Shown here one piece after another: positions 1 through 10,749 of a stretch of DNA of 64,000 nucleotides; positions within the stretch are counted from its first letter, which is position 1; every line of letters begins with the position of its first letter. Under the pieces are notes generated by a model that was given only the letters and a program-made list of their open reading frames with translations, was not told where the DNA came from and did not search any database. The stretch spans positions 12,658,683 through 12,722,682 of the forward strand of contig JASXTE010000002.1 in assembly GCA_030280995.1 (NCBI GenBank). The letters run 5' to 3'. Position numbers and translations under genes: made by a program. This DNA comes from Hemileia vastatrix. Its lineage: Eukaryota > Basidiomycota > Pucciniomycetes > Pucciniales > Zaghouaniaceae.

Positions 1-660
1 GATCAGTCAAAGCTTCAGTTCACTCAATGTGTTATTGAGAAATGGGTAGTTAATAAGGGGAAGGAGATGATAAGGTTGTTTGGGCAAGAAGAGGAAAGGG
101 TAGCAAGAGAAAAGATTGAAAAGAGGGCAAGGGCACAAGTAAAACGTTATCGGACCAAGGTAAGTTTTTTATTTTACTTTGCTTTTTGTTATTATGAAGC
201 TGATTTAGTTGGAATTCAGATTGCTAGTGCACGCTACAAGTTAGCAAGAGATCTCTGCAGTGATGTGCCAGGTTTTGTTGTGCTTTTTCATGATACTAGG
301 TGCATCTCTGATATTGAGGAAGGCACAGCACCAGCCCCAACTGCACCTATCCGAGCTATTCCTGGATGGCGAAATCCTGAACTCAATGATTTGTTTAAAA
401 AAATGGATAAGATGACAAAGGACTTAGCCCATTCACAGGCTCAAAAAAAATCAGCATTAAAAACATATTCACGGTCATCAGAAAGGACAGTTGCACAAAA
501 TGGTATATTCAATGTTCCCAAATACCTCCCCAAGAATTGCTATTCAGCAACATTTTTGCAAGGATTATCTGTGAATGAACGTGAGTCACTTGGGGTTGGA
601 GCTGATATTGATCTGGTAAAGATTCGAGAATCAATTAATAGAGCATCAACATCATCATAA
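1..660 (+). CDS. Hypothetical protein, C-terminal part (5' end outside window)
   Basis: The reading frame is open from base 1, so the gene is cut by the window edge. A 60-nt intron is visible at 160-219: donor GTAAGT, a CTGAT branch-like site and acceptor TTCAG. Its length is a multiple of three, so the unspliced frame also stays open. Exon 1 is 1-159 and exon 2 is 220-660 (stop TAA). The upstream exon is rich in Lys, Arg and Glu (EEERVAREKIEKRARAQVKR), typical of a basic coiled or nucleic-acid-binding segment. Exon 2 has a Pro/Ala stretch, then a Lys-rich region (KKMDKMTKDL) and ends in Ser/Thr. I recognise no family. It may belong to a transposon, since everything else nearby does, but no transposase motif is visible. 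Confidence 0.5.
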   Translation, partial: DQSKLQFTQCVIEKWVVNKGKEMIRLFGQEEERVAREKIEKRARAQVKRYRTKVSFLFYFAFCYYEADLVGIQIASARYKLARDLCSDVPGFVVLFHDTRCISDIEEGTAPAPTAPIRAIPGWRNPELNDLFKKMDKMTKDLAHSQAQKKSALKTYSRSSERTVAQNGIFNVPKYLPKNCYSATFLQGLSVNERESLGVGADIDLVKIRESINRASTSS

Positions 661-829
661 CTTAGGTATAACGGTGATCTTCTGTGTAATAGAGCTATCT
701 TATATTGAATTTTATGTATTCTGTTTTTTTTCAAAGCAGCTTGGTAAATGTTATAAAGTGATATTGAGAGAGAGTAACATTTTATTTAAGAAAAACAAAT
801 AATGTATGAGATATAAAAATGTATTTTCA

Positions 830-2815
830 ACAAATTGATGGTCCATACCTCTTTATGTCACATTTATGTATCCATATTAATTTCAATCGAATTTAATGTT
901 GACCAATACATAGTGAATACACGCTATACCACTTATACTTGCCAGGCATTGCTACCATTAAATATGCCAGTATCAAAAATTAATTTCGATCGAAATTAAT
1001 GAGCATGATAATCATGAATTTCTGGAGTCAACTGCTTATTTTTATGCATGGTGCCTTGCCAACATTGATTTCGATCGAAATTACTTTTGATACTGGCATA
1101 TTGCATGGTGTCTATTCCTGGAAAGTGTAAGTGGCATAGTGTGTATTCATTACGTATTGGTCAACATTAATTTCAATAGAATTTAATATTGACATTTTCA
1201 TATTGAACCCAAACCAGCAAACGACCCAAAAAATTCTTCATAAAACTGCTCATTAATTTTGATTGAAATTAGTGAGCACCATATACATATTGAATGGTAG
1301 TTATATCTGGTGTGTGTAAGTTGTAAAGCTTGTGTTCAATGTTTATTGGTCAACATTAATTTTGATTGAAATTAATATTAATGTGTAAATGATATTTACA
1401 TGCTCAATATGCATTGTAATGTGTTTACTTAAGAATAGAGTGCCCTACTTTTCATCTTACATAAAAATGCTTGGTGGCATGTCAAATTCAATTTTTATTA
1501 AAATTAATGTTGACATGTTACCATGCATAACAGTAAGCAACTGACTGAATAAATTGATGATAATCATGAACCTTAATTTCGATCGAAATTAATGTTGCCA
1601 AGTGCAGATTGAAAAAAAGCTATGCCACTTACACTAGCCAGGCATATCTACTATTTATTATGTATTGGTCAACATTAATTTTTATAGAAATTAATATGGA
1701 TATGTAAATTTTATATTTACCCTCAACATGTATAGTAAATTTCAATACTTAAAAATACTTGCCGTCCTTTACATGTCATGCAAAAAAGCATTATATCATT
1801 TCAACATTAATTTTGATCAAAATTAATGTTGGCATTCCATTATGCATTGAAACAACTAACTGACTGAAAAAGTTCATGATAAAAATGCTCATTAATTTTG
1901 ATCAAAATTAATGTTGACCAATACATATTGAATATAAGTAATCTCTGCTTACTCAGAGCAGATATAACTACCATTCAATATGTATATGGTCAGCCTTAAT
2001 TTCGATCGAAATTAATGGGAAGTTTTATGAAGAATCTTCTGGGTTGTTTTCTGGCTTGGGTTCAATATGCAAATTTCAACATTAAATTCAATCGAAATTA
2101 ATGTTGACCAATACATAATGAATACACACTATGCCACTTACACTTTCCAGGCATATATACATGAAATATGCCAGTATCAAAAGTAATTTCGATCGAAATT
2201 AATGTTGGCAAGGCACCATGCATAAAAATAAGCAGTTGACTCCAGAAATTCATGATTATCATGCTCATTAATTTCGATCGAAATTAATTTTTGATACTGG
2301 CATATTTAATGGTAGCTATGCCTGGCAAGTGTAAGTGGCATAGCAAGTATTCATTATGTATTAGTCAACATTAATTTCGATTGAAATTAATATGGACATG
2401 GACTATGCATAAAATTCCTATAAGTATAGGTAAGCTAAGCAGTTAGATAAACTGGTTTGATCAAGTACACCATATAAAAATTGATGTTTTAATGCCTTGG
2501 TTAATTTCGATCAAAATTAATTTTAAGCCATGCATGTTGAATTTTATCTATGTCTGTGTAGTCCATGTGAAATGGCTTGTATTCAATATGCAGGGGTCTA
2601 TATTAATTTCAATCGAAATTATGAGGTTCATTGCCTCATAAATTTGATGGTTTCTGTCAGTGTTTCATGCATGGTGCCATCTGATACTTGTTGATTCCTA
2701 TCAAAATTAATTTCAACACCAATATATTGAATACAAACCATGGCACTTACAGTACTTGGTCATAGCTAAAATTCAATATGCTAGTCTCAAAATTAATTTC
2801 GATAGAAATTAATCA
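830..2815. repeat. Palindrome-delimited cassette array (20 copies of a 22-bp palindrome)
   Basis: A 22-bp perfect palindrome, half-site ATTAATTTCGA, recurs with few changes at start positions 876, 979, 1064, 1166, 1252, 1355, 1487, 1572, 1674, 1806, 1891, 1995, 2081, 2182, 2267, 2370, 2500, 2602, 2690 and 2792. Start-to-start distances fall into three classes: about 85, about 102 and about 131. The sequences between palindromes are themselves repeated, some inverted: 1001-1063 recurs reverse-complemented at 2204-2266, 1188-1251 at 2017-2080, and 1274-1354 at 1913-1994. No ORF of note lies inside. It could be a satellite built from palindromic MITEs or a shufflon-like inverting array. Confidence 0.9.
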
Positions 2816-3847
2816 GGATCCATGAAGTTTATCAATAGTGTATGAGTTAAGTTTCAAGTCATATGTTTCATCATTTTCTTGCACCCATTTCTAGGTTATC
2901 TCAACAATTTTTTTCAAGTTTTATTATATTAATCAAAACTGTGGTAAGTTGTGAAAAATTAGCTAATCCAAATCTCAAATTGAATATTAATATTTTAATA
3001 ATTTTGAATGTTGCTTAAGGTATTTCATTGGGTGATTCATAATAATATTTTATCAACTTAGTAGTCCTATAACTTTTGAAAAGTAACAATATTGGTATAG
3101 TTAGGGACAACAATGCAATATCTTGTGCAGACTAAGATATATTGCAAAATAAAACTATTCAATTTTTTTTTCCCTTAGTTGTATCCAAGTTTATCAAAGG
3201 TTTGGTCACGGTGCCCACACCCTAGCCTGACACTCCTCCTGTCACTTAAAAAACAAATTCTTATCTTAAATTCTAATGTTACCAATTTTATATTTATAAT
3301 TCATTTCTTGTTTGATGAGGCATATCAGTATATATGTGAATCTTGCATTGTCATCTGAAAGTAAATTTAACAAATATTCATAAAGGATTATCCTTTTTTT
3401 TTCATATAATATACTAATTAAGTGTATCTCCATTGTTTAGGAGTAAATTCTAATTTAAAAAATTTTGTATTTACCTGTGGCAATTTGAATATGGGATATA
3501 AATTTGTTATTATTTGTTTTTCACACTAAAAGTCCCCAAAGAATTACTAGTATTTTCTGTTAGCTACATCAAATTTCGCTTCAATATAAACAGATTGTGA
3601 TTTAGCATGTTACTCAGTTTACCCCACTATGAATAATACATGTTAAAAAAAGCTCAAATAATATAAAATCCCCCTCTTTATGTTTTCTGTTTCTTTCATC
3701 CTCACTTTAATTTTAATCTTATTCAATTTTTCATCCTATTAAATTATCAACTTCAATTTTCTAGAATAGAGTTTCTTATAATTATTCATCATATTACATC
3801 ATAATTTTTTGATATCGAATACTTTTTTTTAATATTCATTAATCAAT
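2816..3847. other. AT-rich intergenic stretch, no feature seen
   Basis: Low-complexity AT-rich DNA without a convincing ORF, RNA gene or repeat. It precedes the broken gene at 3848 and could contain its promoter, but no promoter element can be assigned. Confidence 0.5.
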
Positions 3848-6236
3848 ATGTCTAGTATACAAAATCCTACACCTCCACTTTGTATGTATATCATGTTCCT
3901 CTCTCTTAATTTATATATTTCACTTATGTTCTATATCTTTTTTTTTCAAAAATTTGATTTTCCAACACCCAAATGTGTTTCATCCCACTCTCTGATTGAT
4001 ACTCGCTTTGAAGCTTTTGAGCTTGCACCATGTCTGCCACATGGCATGGCACCTAACCCTCCTGTACTTAGCAATGAGAGGCAGGAAATAACAAGAGTTC
4101 AGTATCGCAATTTACTTGAATTGGATAGAGATAAAACAGAAGAGCTTGTCAAGATCCTTAACAATAATCCTTCTCCTTCATATTTATCTAACCCTTGTAA
4201 TGACTTACACCAATATGTGAAAAGCCTTGAAAAATGTATGTTCATCACCTTTTTTGTCTCCTTTTAAATTAGTAGATAAGATTATTAATATTTTTTTTTC
4301 TTCATATATATTTGTAGCTTATGAGGAGGGTATGATTCCTCCTGATGAAGTCATTGTCATTAGGGATGATGATGAGAAAGATGAACCATCAGCTTCAACT
4401 CATGCTTCAACTTCTAAGGAAAATCTTGAAACACCTGTTATCCGCTCCAAGAAAAAGATATTATCCCAAGGCTCCTCTTTTGTTCAACGTATTAAACCGG
4501 CTTCTGCTAATGAATTTTCTGATGTATCAAATAATAAATCTCAAAAAAAAAGCAAAGGTTTTGATAATGAGTATATTCTTGTTTCCTTTTTTTTTATTGT
4601 TATTCTTTTATCTTTAAAATTCAATCATATATCTCTTTTATTGCTTACATATTGTACTTTTTATCTTTCTTTTGATATTTTGTACCAGAAACTCACCTGC
4701 TGTAGATTGTTCCATTCATAAACGCCCTCTCCCTGATGAAGATGAAGAAAAGAGCAATGAAAATAGCGATGATCAACTGTCAGAATATGAAGCTATGCTT
4801 GTTCATCAAAAAAAGTAAAGTTTAAAATCTTCTTCAAGACATGTTGATATGTTTGATAAAGATGATGATTCAAACAGCTCATCACCAAATTCCTTCATTT
4901 CTAAGAAGCAATACCCATCACCTCCTAAATTACCTACTTTGACCTCTTTGAAAGCTTCTCTACCAATGAAATCAACTCCAATCAAGATATCGAAAAAACC
5001 TCTAACTTATTCACCCTCAGTTCTAAAAGAATCTGATTTGCAGGAGGAATTCTGTAAAATTCATAATTTTTATAAAGGTAGAATCAGCACGGCAAAGGTC
5101 CTCAGGTCGTGGTTGGAAATTGTTACTCTCCTCAAATTACGCTCTTCTACTTCTTCCCAAGAACCCATGTCAAATATTCCAATGTTTACTTTTCATTGGG
5201 AAAAATCTTGTGGAGAAGATTGGCTTTCAAAACTTACTGAGTTATGTAAGTTACATTAATTTTTAGTCTTGACTTTTGTTCTTTTACTTATTTTTTTTTT
5301 CCTTTTGTAGCAAATATTTTTTAGAGATTGATAGCTCACAGCTATGGGTACTTGATAATATTGATTTCAAAAAAATGGAAGATTTATGTGATCCTGATGG
5401 TTTAAATACTGAAATTCTTTCCTCAACAAAGAAAACGGATCACCCTGAATCCAATCTTATCCGAATGCTCATGAGATTAATGATCCCAAGTGACCACTGC
5501 CGTTCTTCATGGGTATCTCTTATATCATCTTCACTTTATCTGACCGCACAAGATTGTACAATTGAACGTGGTCTTCAGCTTCTAGCTCACCTTTCAAATC
5601 TGAAGAGTCCGATTTCTGATGGCTTAGAAGTTGGTCCCACTGCACTTCAAAACCGTGATATATCAATGTCAACTCTTCTTCAAATCAGCAATATTATCAT
5701 TGATATAATTATGTCAATTATCATTCTTAAATCAAAATATTGTGCTGCAACAATATCAAGTGGCAGGACTAGTGAAGCTCAACAATCAAGTGAGAAAAAC
5801 GAAAATACTGAACTGACTATAATGAGAGAGAAACAAAAGGCTGCACTAAACAAAATAAATTCTGAATACTCCCACCACTGATATCAATCTTTCACATTCT
5901 ATATAATTGATGGTGTCCGTGGTTTATTTCTGAGCTCTCAAGATCATAGATTGGCTTCAGCAGCTGATTGCTTGGAGGTAATATCAGAAGTTAAGTTTCT
6001 TAATTTACATGAAAAAAAATCATTTGATGGAAGAAATAATTTGGAAAAATTTAAATAACTATATTTTAACATTAATAAAACCTTTTATAGGCAAGTGTGA
6101 TCCATTTCCTTTAAAATTTGATACCCCAAGTCCTCCGGGAATTGCTAGGGCTATTTCTGCAGATTTTCTTAATCACTGGAGCTCCATTCAGCCAGTATCA
6201 CCTTTTTTTGCTAAACATAGCCTTTCAATAAATTAA
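3848..6236 (+). pseudogene. Broken multi-exon gene of unknown function
   Basis: Coding-like segments run in series on the plus strand. Introns are supported at 4236-4317 (GTATGT..TTTGTAG) and 4571-4688 (GTATAT..TACCAG), both restoring frame, and probable ones at 5246-5310 and 5978-6090. The product would be acidic and Ser-rich in its middle (DDDEKDE, DEDEEKSNENSDD) with a more globular C-terminal half (IDSSQLWVLDNIDF, then PSDHCRSSWVSLISSSLYL). Two in-frame stops interrupt the chain, TAA at 4816-4818 and TGA at 5879-5881, with coding-like sequence continuing in the same frame after each. The last two introns do not join the frames cleanly, suggesting further small lesions. I do not recognise the family. 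Alternative: two or three shorter real genes. Confidence 0.5.
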
Positions 6237-6239
6237 TAT

Positions 6240-7035
6240 TCCAACATGTAAATAGATAAAGTTCTGTCTATATGATATATCTTGTATAATTCAAGTTATT
6301 TTCCTTCAAATACGTCAAAAATGTGACCATCTTTGAAATTTATTAAGTAACGTTTGACATGATTTTCTAAATTAATTATTAAAAAAAATTATTGTAAGTC
6401 CAGCAATAACAAAGATTTTAAAATCTACTTATATGATTTCAAATACTTGTATTAAATTCTTAAATATTTTATTGTTTATATAAAAATATGATAACTGCTC
6501 TAGTTTTGTTACTTTACCTTTAATATTATATAATCTATTAATTATTACAAATATTTTCGTTGATTGTAACATTTTTAATCAGAAGTAGAACAATTTAAAT
6601 AATTAAATGAGTACATTCTTAAAAAAATACAATTTAATCTATTATTGATTCAAAATTCTTTCTTCAACTCTTTATTATTAACTTTTTTATTAATAAGCCT
6701 GTTTGACCTAAAATACTATACAGTTAATTTGGTAGCATTAAAAGCACATTTTTATGGCTAATATATTTCAAATTCTTTATTATAGTTTTTTTTAATTTAG
6801 AACCTTTGCTACCAATTTAATAAAAATGACATTTAAAGATTTCACAACTTATATATTTCCTCAAAAGTAAATCAAATTTTCTTATAATATTATGAAAAAA
6901 AATTATTTTATTTCACAAATAAAAAAAATAGATAATACTATAATTATCAAAACTGAAAATGTTACAGCTACTCCCAGTATTTATCATGTTTAAATTTGCA
7001 TTAAGTTGTGTATATATAATATAAATTTTTAATAT
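6240..7035. other. AT-rich intergenic stretch, no feature seen
   Basis: Very AT-rich spacer between two convergent genes. No ORF, hairpin cluster or repeat was recognised. Confidence 0.5.
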
Positions 7036-8248
7036 TTATATATCTAGATTTTTTAGATTTGTCTTAACATTAGATAAATAATACTTTGCTGATTCTATTT
7101 CTTCCTCTATTAAGTCATCTCTTTTCAAAAAAACTCTCAAAGCACTAATCAAATATTCTAACCTAAATTTTTCTTTTTTAATTTCTAAGTATTCTGAAAT
7201 ATCAATATCAAAAACATTAAGATTTTCTATAGCATGAAAAAGTCTAGTGCTGATTTGAATAGAAGAACCTATCCTAGTGAAGCCAGGAATTTCATGACAT
7301 CTTGAGGTAAAATGCCTTAGTTGATTGGCAGGCCATAATGTCACTGTTATTCCATTAGTTGCTTCAAAGTTGATTTTACTTTGAATTTTGGGAAACATAA
7401 GTTCTCCACCTATTTGTCGTGGTTGGGTCTTATCATACTTCATATGAATGGTGTTTTTTTCTGTATCTTTAGGAAAAAATATTCCTAAAGTATACTCACT
7501 TGCATCCTTATCAAGATGAACCTCATTAGAGAACCCATTACCATTCCCTCCAGATGTCCAAGTTAAATTACTAGCGAACGGTACACCCTCTTCTTCACTA
7601 GAAACTTTTGAAAATCCAGGAATACCAAGTTTTGCGCAAAGATTAGTTGCCTCATTGTACTTTACATATGATATTTTTTTAAAAAAATATTCAAAGTACA
7701 TTGCAATCCTCTTCATTCGTTTTTTATATTCATCTGTTTTTACAATATCATCAGTGTATTCATCTGCAAGGAAAAGCATTCAAAAATTCAGTATTTAAAT
7801 TAAAAAAAGTGATACTTACGAATATGTAAAGATTTCTTTCTATATAAAATAAAGCCACCACCAAACATTTTTCCAAAACCACCAGCTCTTTGATGATAAC
7901 CATTATTTTTAATTTCATGTTCGCAGTAAGAAAGATCCTTAATGCATCGCACCGTAGCTTCTAACATATCTAGTTCTTTGAGCTCATGAATTTCAAAAGT
8001 CTGCACAAGAACATTAGGTATTAAGACACCTTTTGGTTTATAAATACTACATCCAGGAAAAAAATTGTAATAATTATTGCAATCTGTCATATTATTTGCA
8101 TAAGATCGTGCATAGAAATGTGGCTTCTTCCCGTTTGTATCCATTCCAAGAGCGTTTACAAGTTTCATTCCAGTAGCAATGTCTTTTGCCCACCTATTGT
8201 TAGAGTTCTTCCCTGGCCGTTTTTTTTTTTTTTCAAATCGTTACTCAT
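7036..8248 (-). CDS. Tet-like 2OG-Fe(II) dioxygenase
   Basis: Two exons on the minus strand: about 8248-7820 and 7763-7036. The 56-nt intron has donor GTAAGT at 7819 and acceptor TTGCAG at 7764, and splicing keeps frame (..LHI-HEYTDD..). The second part carries the iron-binding HxD motif in GFSNEVHLDKDASEYTLGIF and a distal His in QLRHFTSRC, followed by Arg in RIGSSIQISTRL that could bind 2-oxoglutarate. This layout and the surrounding SNLTWTSG and SEYTLGIFFPKD blocks fit the fungal Tet-like oxygenases (TET/JBP superfamily), which oxidise 5-methylpyrimidines in DNA; the substrate here is inferred. A paralogous decayed copy lies at 58500-59270. The start is uncertain: ATG at 8248 is separated from the conserved frame (RPGKNSNNRWAKDIATGMKL) by a run of 14 A, and 15 A would join them. 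ATG at 8168 is the fallback start. Confidence 0.75.
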
Positions 8249-8454
8249 TGATGGTTCAATCCTAAGGGAATTCAATTTTGATTTAAAATAGAAAAAAATC
8301 AAAAATTAGAAAATAGTAACATAATTTCAATTATCAGTCAATGATACCTTTAACTTTATCATATTTTCAATATTAGAAATACAAAAGTTAGCATATCTAC
8401 ATATTAGTAAATTTATATACTTTTTCTTTATTTCAAATATTAAGAAAGCGTTTC
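8249..8454. other. Upstream region of the Tet-like gene
   Basis: AT-rich sequence 5' of the Tet-like gene. Reading on the minus strand, a CCCTTAG acceptor-like site occurs just before the ATG at 8248, so an additional upstream exon is possible but not shown. Confidence 0.3.
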
Positions 8455-8860
8455 AAAGGTATACTTTATTAAATTATACATATAAAGAGTATAGCTTTAT
8501 CCTGTATGCATTCAGCAAGTACGAGATTTGGCTCTACACTTAATATTAATAATATAATGAAAGTATAACTCCAATACACTAGTAATATTAAAAAATTTAC
8601 GGAATTATGATATCCACATATATAAAATGAAAAATCTTGCTCTGATCAATATATTGACTTAGAAAGTTATACTTCAATAAATTATTAATTTTTAAATTGT
8701 AGCATTGTCCTGTATGCTTTCAGCAAGTACGAGACTTTGAAACAACTTAAAAATCAATAAATTAAAGGTAAAGTACAAACAATCTAATTATTATTATGAA
8801 AAGCAAAACATTATCCTGTATGCTTTCAGCAAGTACGAGATGATGTTTTACTTTTCATAT
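8455..8860. repeat. Three hairpins with one conserved loop and variable stems
   Basis: The core CCTGTATGC, then A or T, then TTCAGCAAGTACGAGA occurs at 8501, 8709 and 8815 (spacing 208 and 106, multiples of about 104). Each copy is flanked by inverted AT-rich arms that differ between copies, for example ATGAAAAGCAAAACAT left and ATGTTTTACTTTTCAT right of the third copy, and 19-nt arms around 8681-8757 for the second. The core itself can form a small hairpin, TGC..GCA inside GTA..TAC. Conserved loop plus covarying stems suggests an RNA or cruciform DNA element rather than coding sequence. It does not match hammerhead, twister or tRNA patterns that I know. Confidence 0.7.
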
Positions 8861-9994
8861 TAATAATATAATGGTTGAGAAAGTATTAAAGAAATATAGA
8901 AAAATGATAAGCAAAAAATGAACTTACATGTCTATAAAATCTTCTTCCATTTGTAGCTGATTGATCAAAATTAATTATAAAGTTTATTTTATAATCACTG
9001 TTTTAAAAAATAAATGGTTAGATAAATAAATTGAACATTTTTGATAAGGAATAAAGAAAAGTAAATTGAAAAACAAATAAAAAAACTTTAAGTTAACTGA
9101 AAAAGAATTATTTTATAATGAATCGAAAGGGTACAGTAAAAGATACCATAAAAATAAATTCAGAATTAGAATCATTAGATTAACTTGTCAAAAGTGTAAA
9201 AAAGTGTAACAAACCAAAATGATATGAAATGCAATAGCAAGAAAAATTTGCTTACCGGTAATCAGATAAGGTCAAGAAAATAGTACCAATAATTCAAAAT
9301 GATAAAGCAAAAATATGATTGATAATTTTTGAAAAAGGTAAGTGAGAAAGAGAAAGGAAAAATAAATTGGGTGGCAAACAGATGTATATATCATGAATTT
9401 TCACTGATCACATTTTCAAAAAAATGCAGCTCTCCAAGTCATATGATAAACTTCATCTAAATTCTAAGAATGATGTTGCCAAGGCACTGTACACAGAATG
9501 ATCATATTTTCCTATGCATAAACTAATTCCAGCTAGAATTTACTTGGCTGCATGTTGCACAGATGCACATTTGTGGAACACTGAATTTCACATCTAAAAA
9601 AAATTGACGCCACATAATTCTAGCTACCATGTTTCACGTAGCTAAAAAACATACACTCATCACATTTAAATTTACATTGCGCCAAAATTAATTCATTTTT
9701 GAATTTTTTTAAAGGAAACTATAATGTGCACCACCTATTTCTAAAATATGAACCTCCGCACCATATTAAATTGGGAGACTTTTAATTATGCAATTTTTTT
9801 GCCGTGACCTTTTTCCTGATCTTACTTGGTTCAAAATATTGAAACATGGCCAATGTTGATGAAAGAAACATTTGATTTTGTTTCTATGTGTAACAATGGA
9901 AGGCTGTTTCTTACTGGCTGAAGAGTGTTGTATATTTTATTTGAACAAATTTTTATTTTTTTATGTATTTTATTTAAAAAATTTACTTTTTATT
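8861..9994. other. AT-rich spacer, no gene seen
   Basis: No convincing ORF. A weak AGCTAC..GTAGCT hairpin occurs near 9625-9645 and some Gln/His-like low-complexity sequence is present, but nothing assignable. Confidence 0.4.
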
Positions 9995-10743
9995 GCAGCC
10001 AGATTTATACTGGCTGCTTTTTAGAAACCTTAATTTATGACCCAAGCCTTTGAAATTGGCTTGGGTCCCTTACATTGCAATTTAGTACTTCCAGCCAGGT
10101 TTCCCCTGGCTGGAAGTGTCTCTTTCAAGCAATCGAAGTCGCTAAAAGCGACTTCGATTGCTTGCTGTAATGTTTGCCACCCTCCCAGCTAATTTACTAG
10201 GCTGGGAGGTGGCCAAAGCAGTGTGCAACGCGCATTGCACAATCGCTACCATATTTCATGCAGCTGATATCAAGTCAGATGCATGAGATATGCGCAGCAT
10301 GTGCAATGCGCGCTGCATGCAGCAGAAACGCGCGTTGCATGCAGCACATGCAGCCTGCATTGCTGCTGCATGCAACGCACATTTCTGCTGCATGCAATGC
10401 GCATTACTTGCAGCAGCGATGCGTGTTGCATGTGCTGCATGCAGTGCATTGCACAGCCAGTTTTTTTCTGGCTGTGCAATGCACACAGAGAAACCAAAGT
10501 CCCTGCAAGGGACTTTGGTCTCTAAAATGGAAGTGACTTTCCCTACCAGGTGCAATCTGGTGGGAAAGTGAGAGAAACGTTAGACCGAAGTTGTTTGAAA
10601 GAAACTTCGGTCTTAAAAACATTAAAAATCATAAAAAAAAATGAGAAATGTAGAAAAAAAAAATTAAAAATTAAAATGTGAGTATAAGAAAAAAAATAAG
10701 TTCTAGTGATACCAAAAATCCAAGCCAATTTCATTTGGCTTGG
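9995..10743. repeat. Stem-loop array 1
   Basis: Consecutive strong hairpins, each with a short loop. GCAGCCAG stem at 9995-10017. GACCCAAGCC (10 bp) at 10039-10067. ACTTCCAGCCAGG (13 bp) at 10087-10117. CAAGCAATCGAAGTCGCT (18 bp, 3-nt loop) at 10126-10164. GCCACC-CTCCCAGC with one bulge at 10176-10213. TGTGCAA at 10222-10241. A long GC-rich hairpin at 10301-10409. GTGCATTGCACAGCCAG (17 bp) at 10444-10484. ACCAAAGTCCCT (12 bp) at 10493-10519. ACTTTCCC-ACCAG at 10536-10569. AGACCGAAGTT (11 bp) at 10582-10613. CCAAGCCAA at 10720-10743. Overlapping short ORFs in 10256-10622 are by-products of the repeats. Related hairpins occur at 34515-35812. Confidence 0.92.
10301..10409. repeat. Long GC-rich hairpin inside array 1
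   Basis: Arms 10319-10346 and 10364-10391 match at 26 of 28 positions, and the pairing extends outwards to about 10301/10409. The arms are built from TGCATGCAGCAG-type units, far more GC- and CpG-rich than the rest of the window. Confidence 0.85.
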
Positions 10744-10749
10744 TTATTT

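Noticed and set aside
67..660. C-terminal part of a KDZ-type transposase
   Set aside because: Basic coiled segment and genomic setting are suggestive, but no catalytic or zinc motif is present, so the family was not assigned.
876..2813. CRISPR-like array (short repeat at regular intervals)
   Set aside because: Repeats are perfect palindromes in a eukaryotic transposon landscape, the intervals are repeated and inverted copies of each other, and no cas genes are near.
8501..8840. Hammerhead-type ribozyme or tRNA-like element
   Set aside because: CTGATGA and GAAA core motifs are absent, and no acceptor stem or CCA; only a conserved loop with variable stems can be claimed.
10256..10622. Six overlapping Cys/His/Ala-rich ORFs on both strands
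   Set aside because: They are frames through the TGCATGCAGCAG hairpin island; symmetry of the palindrome makes all frames open.
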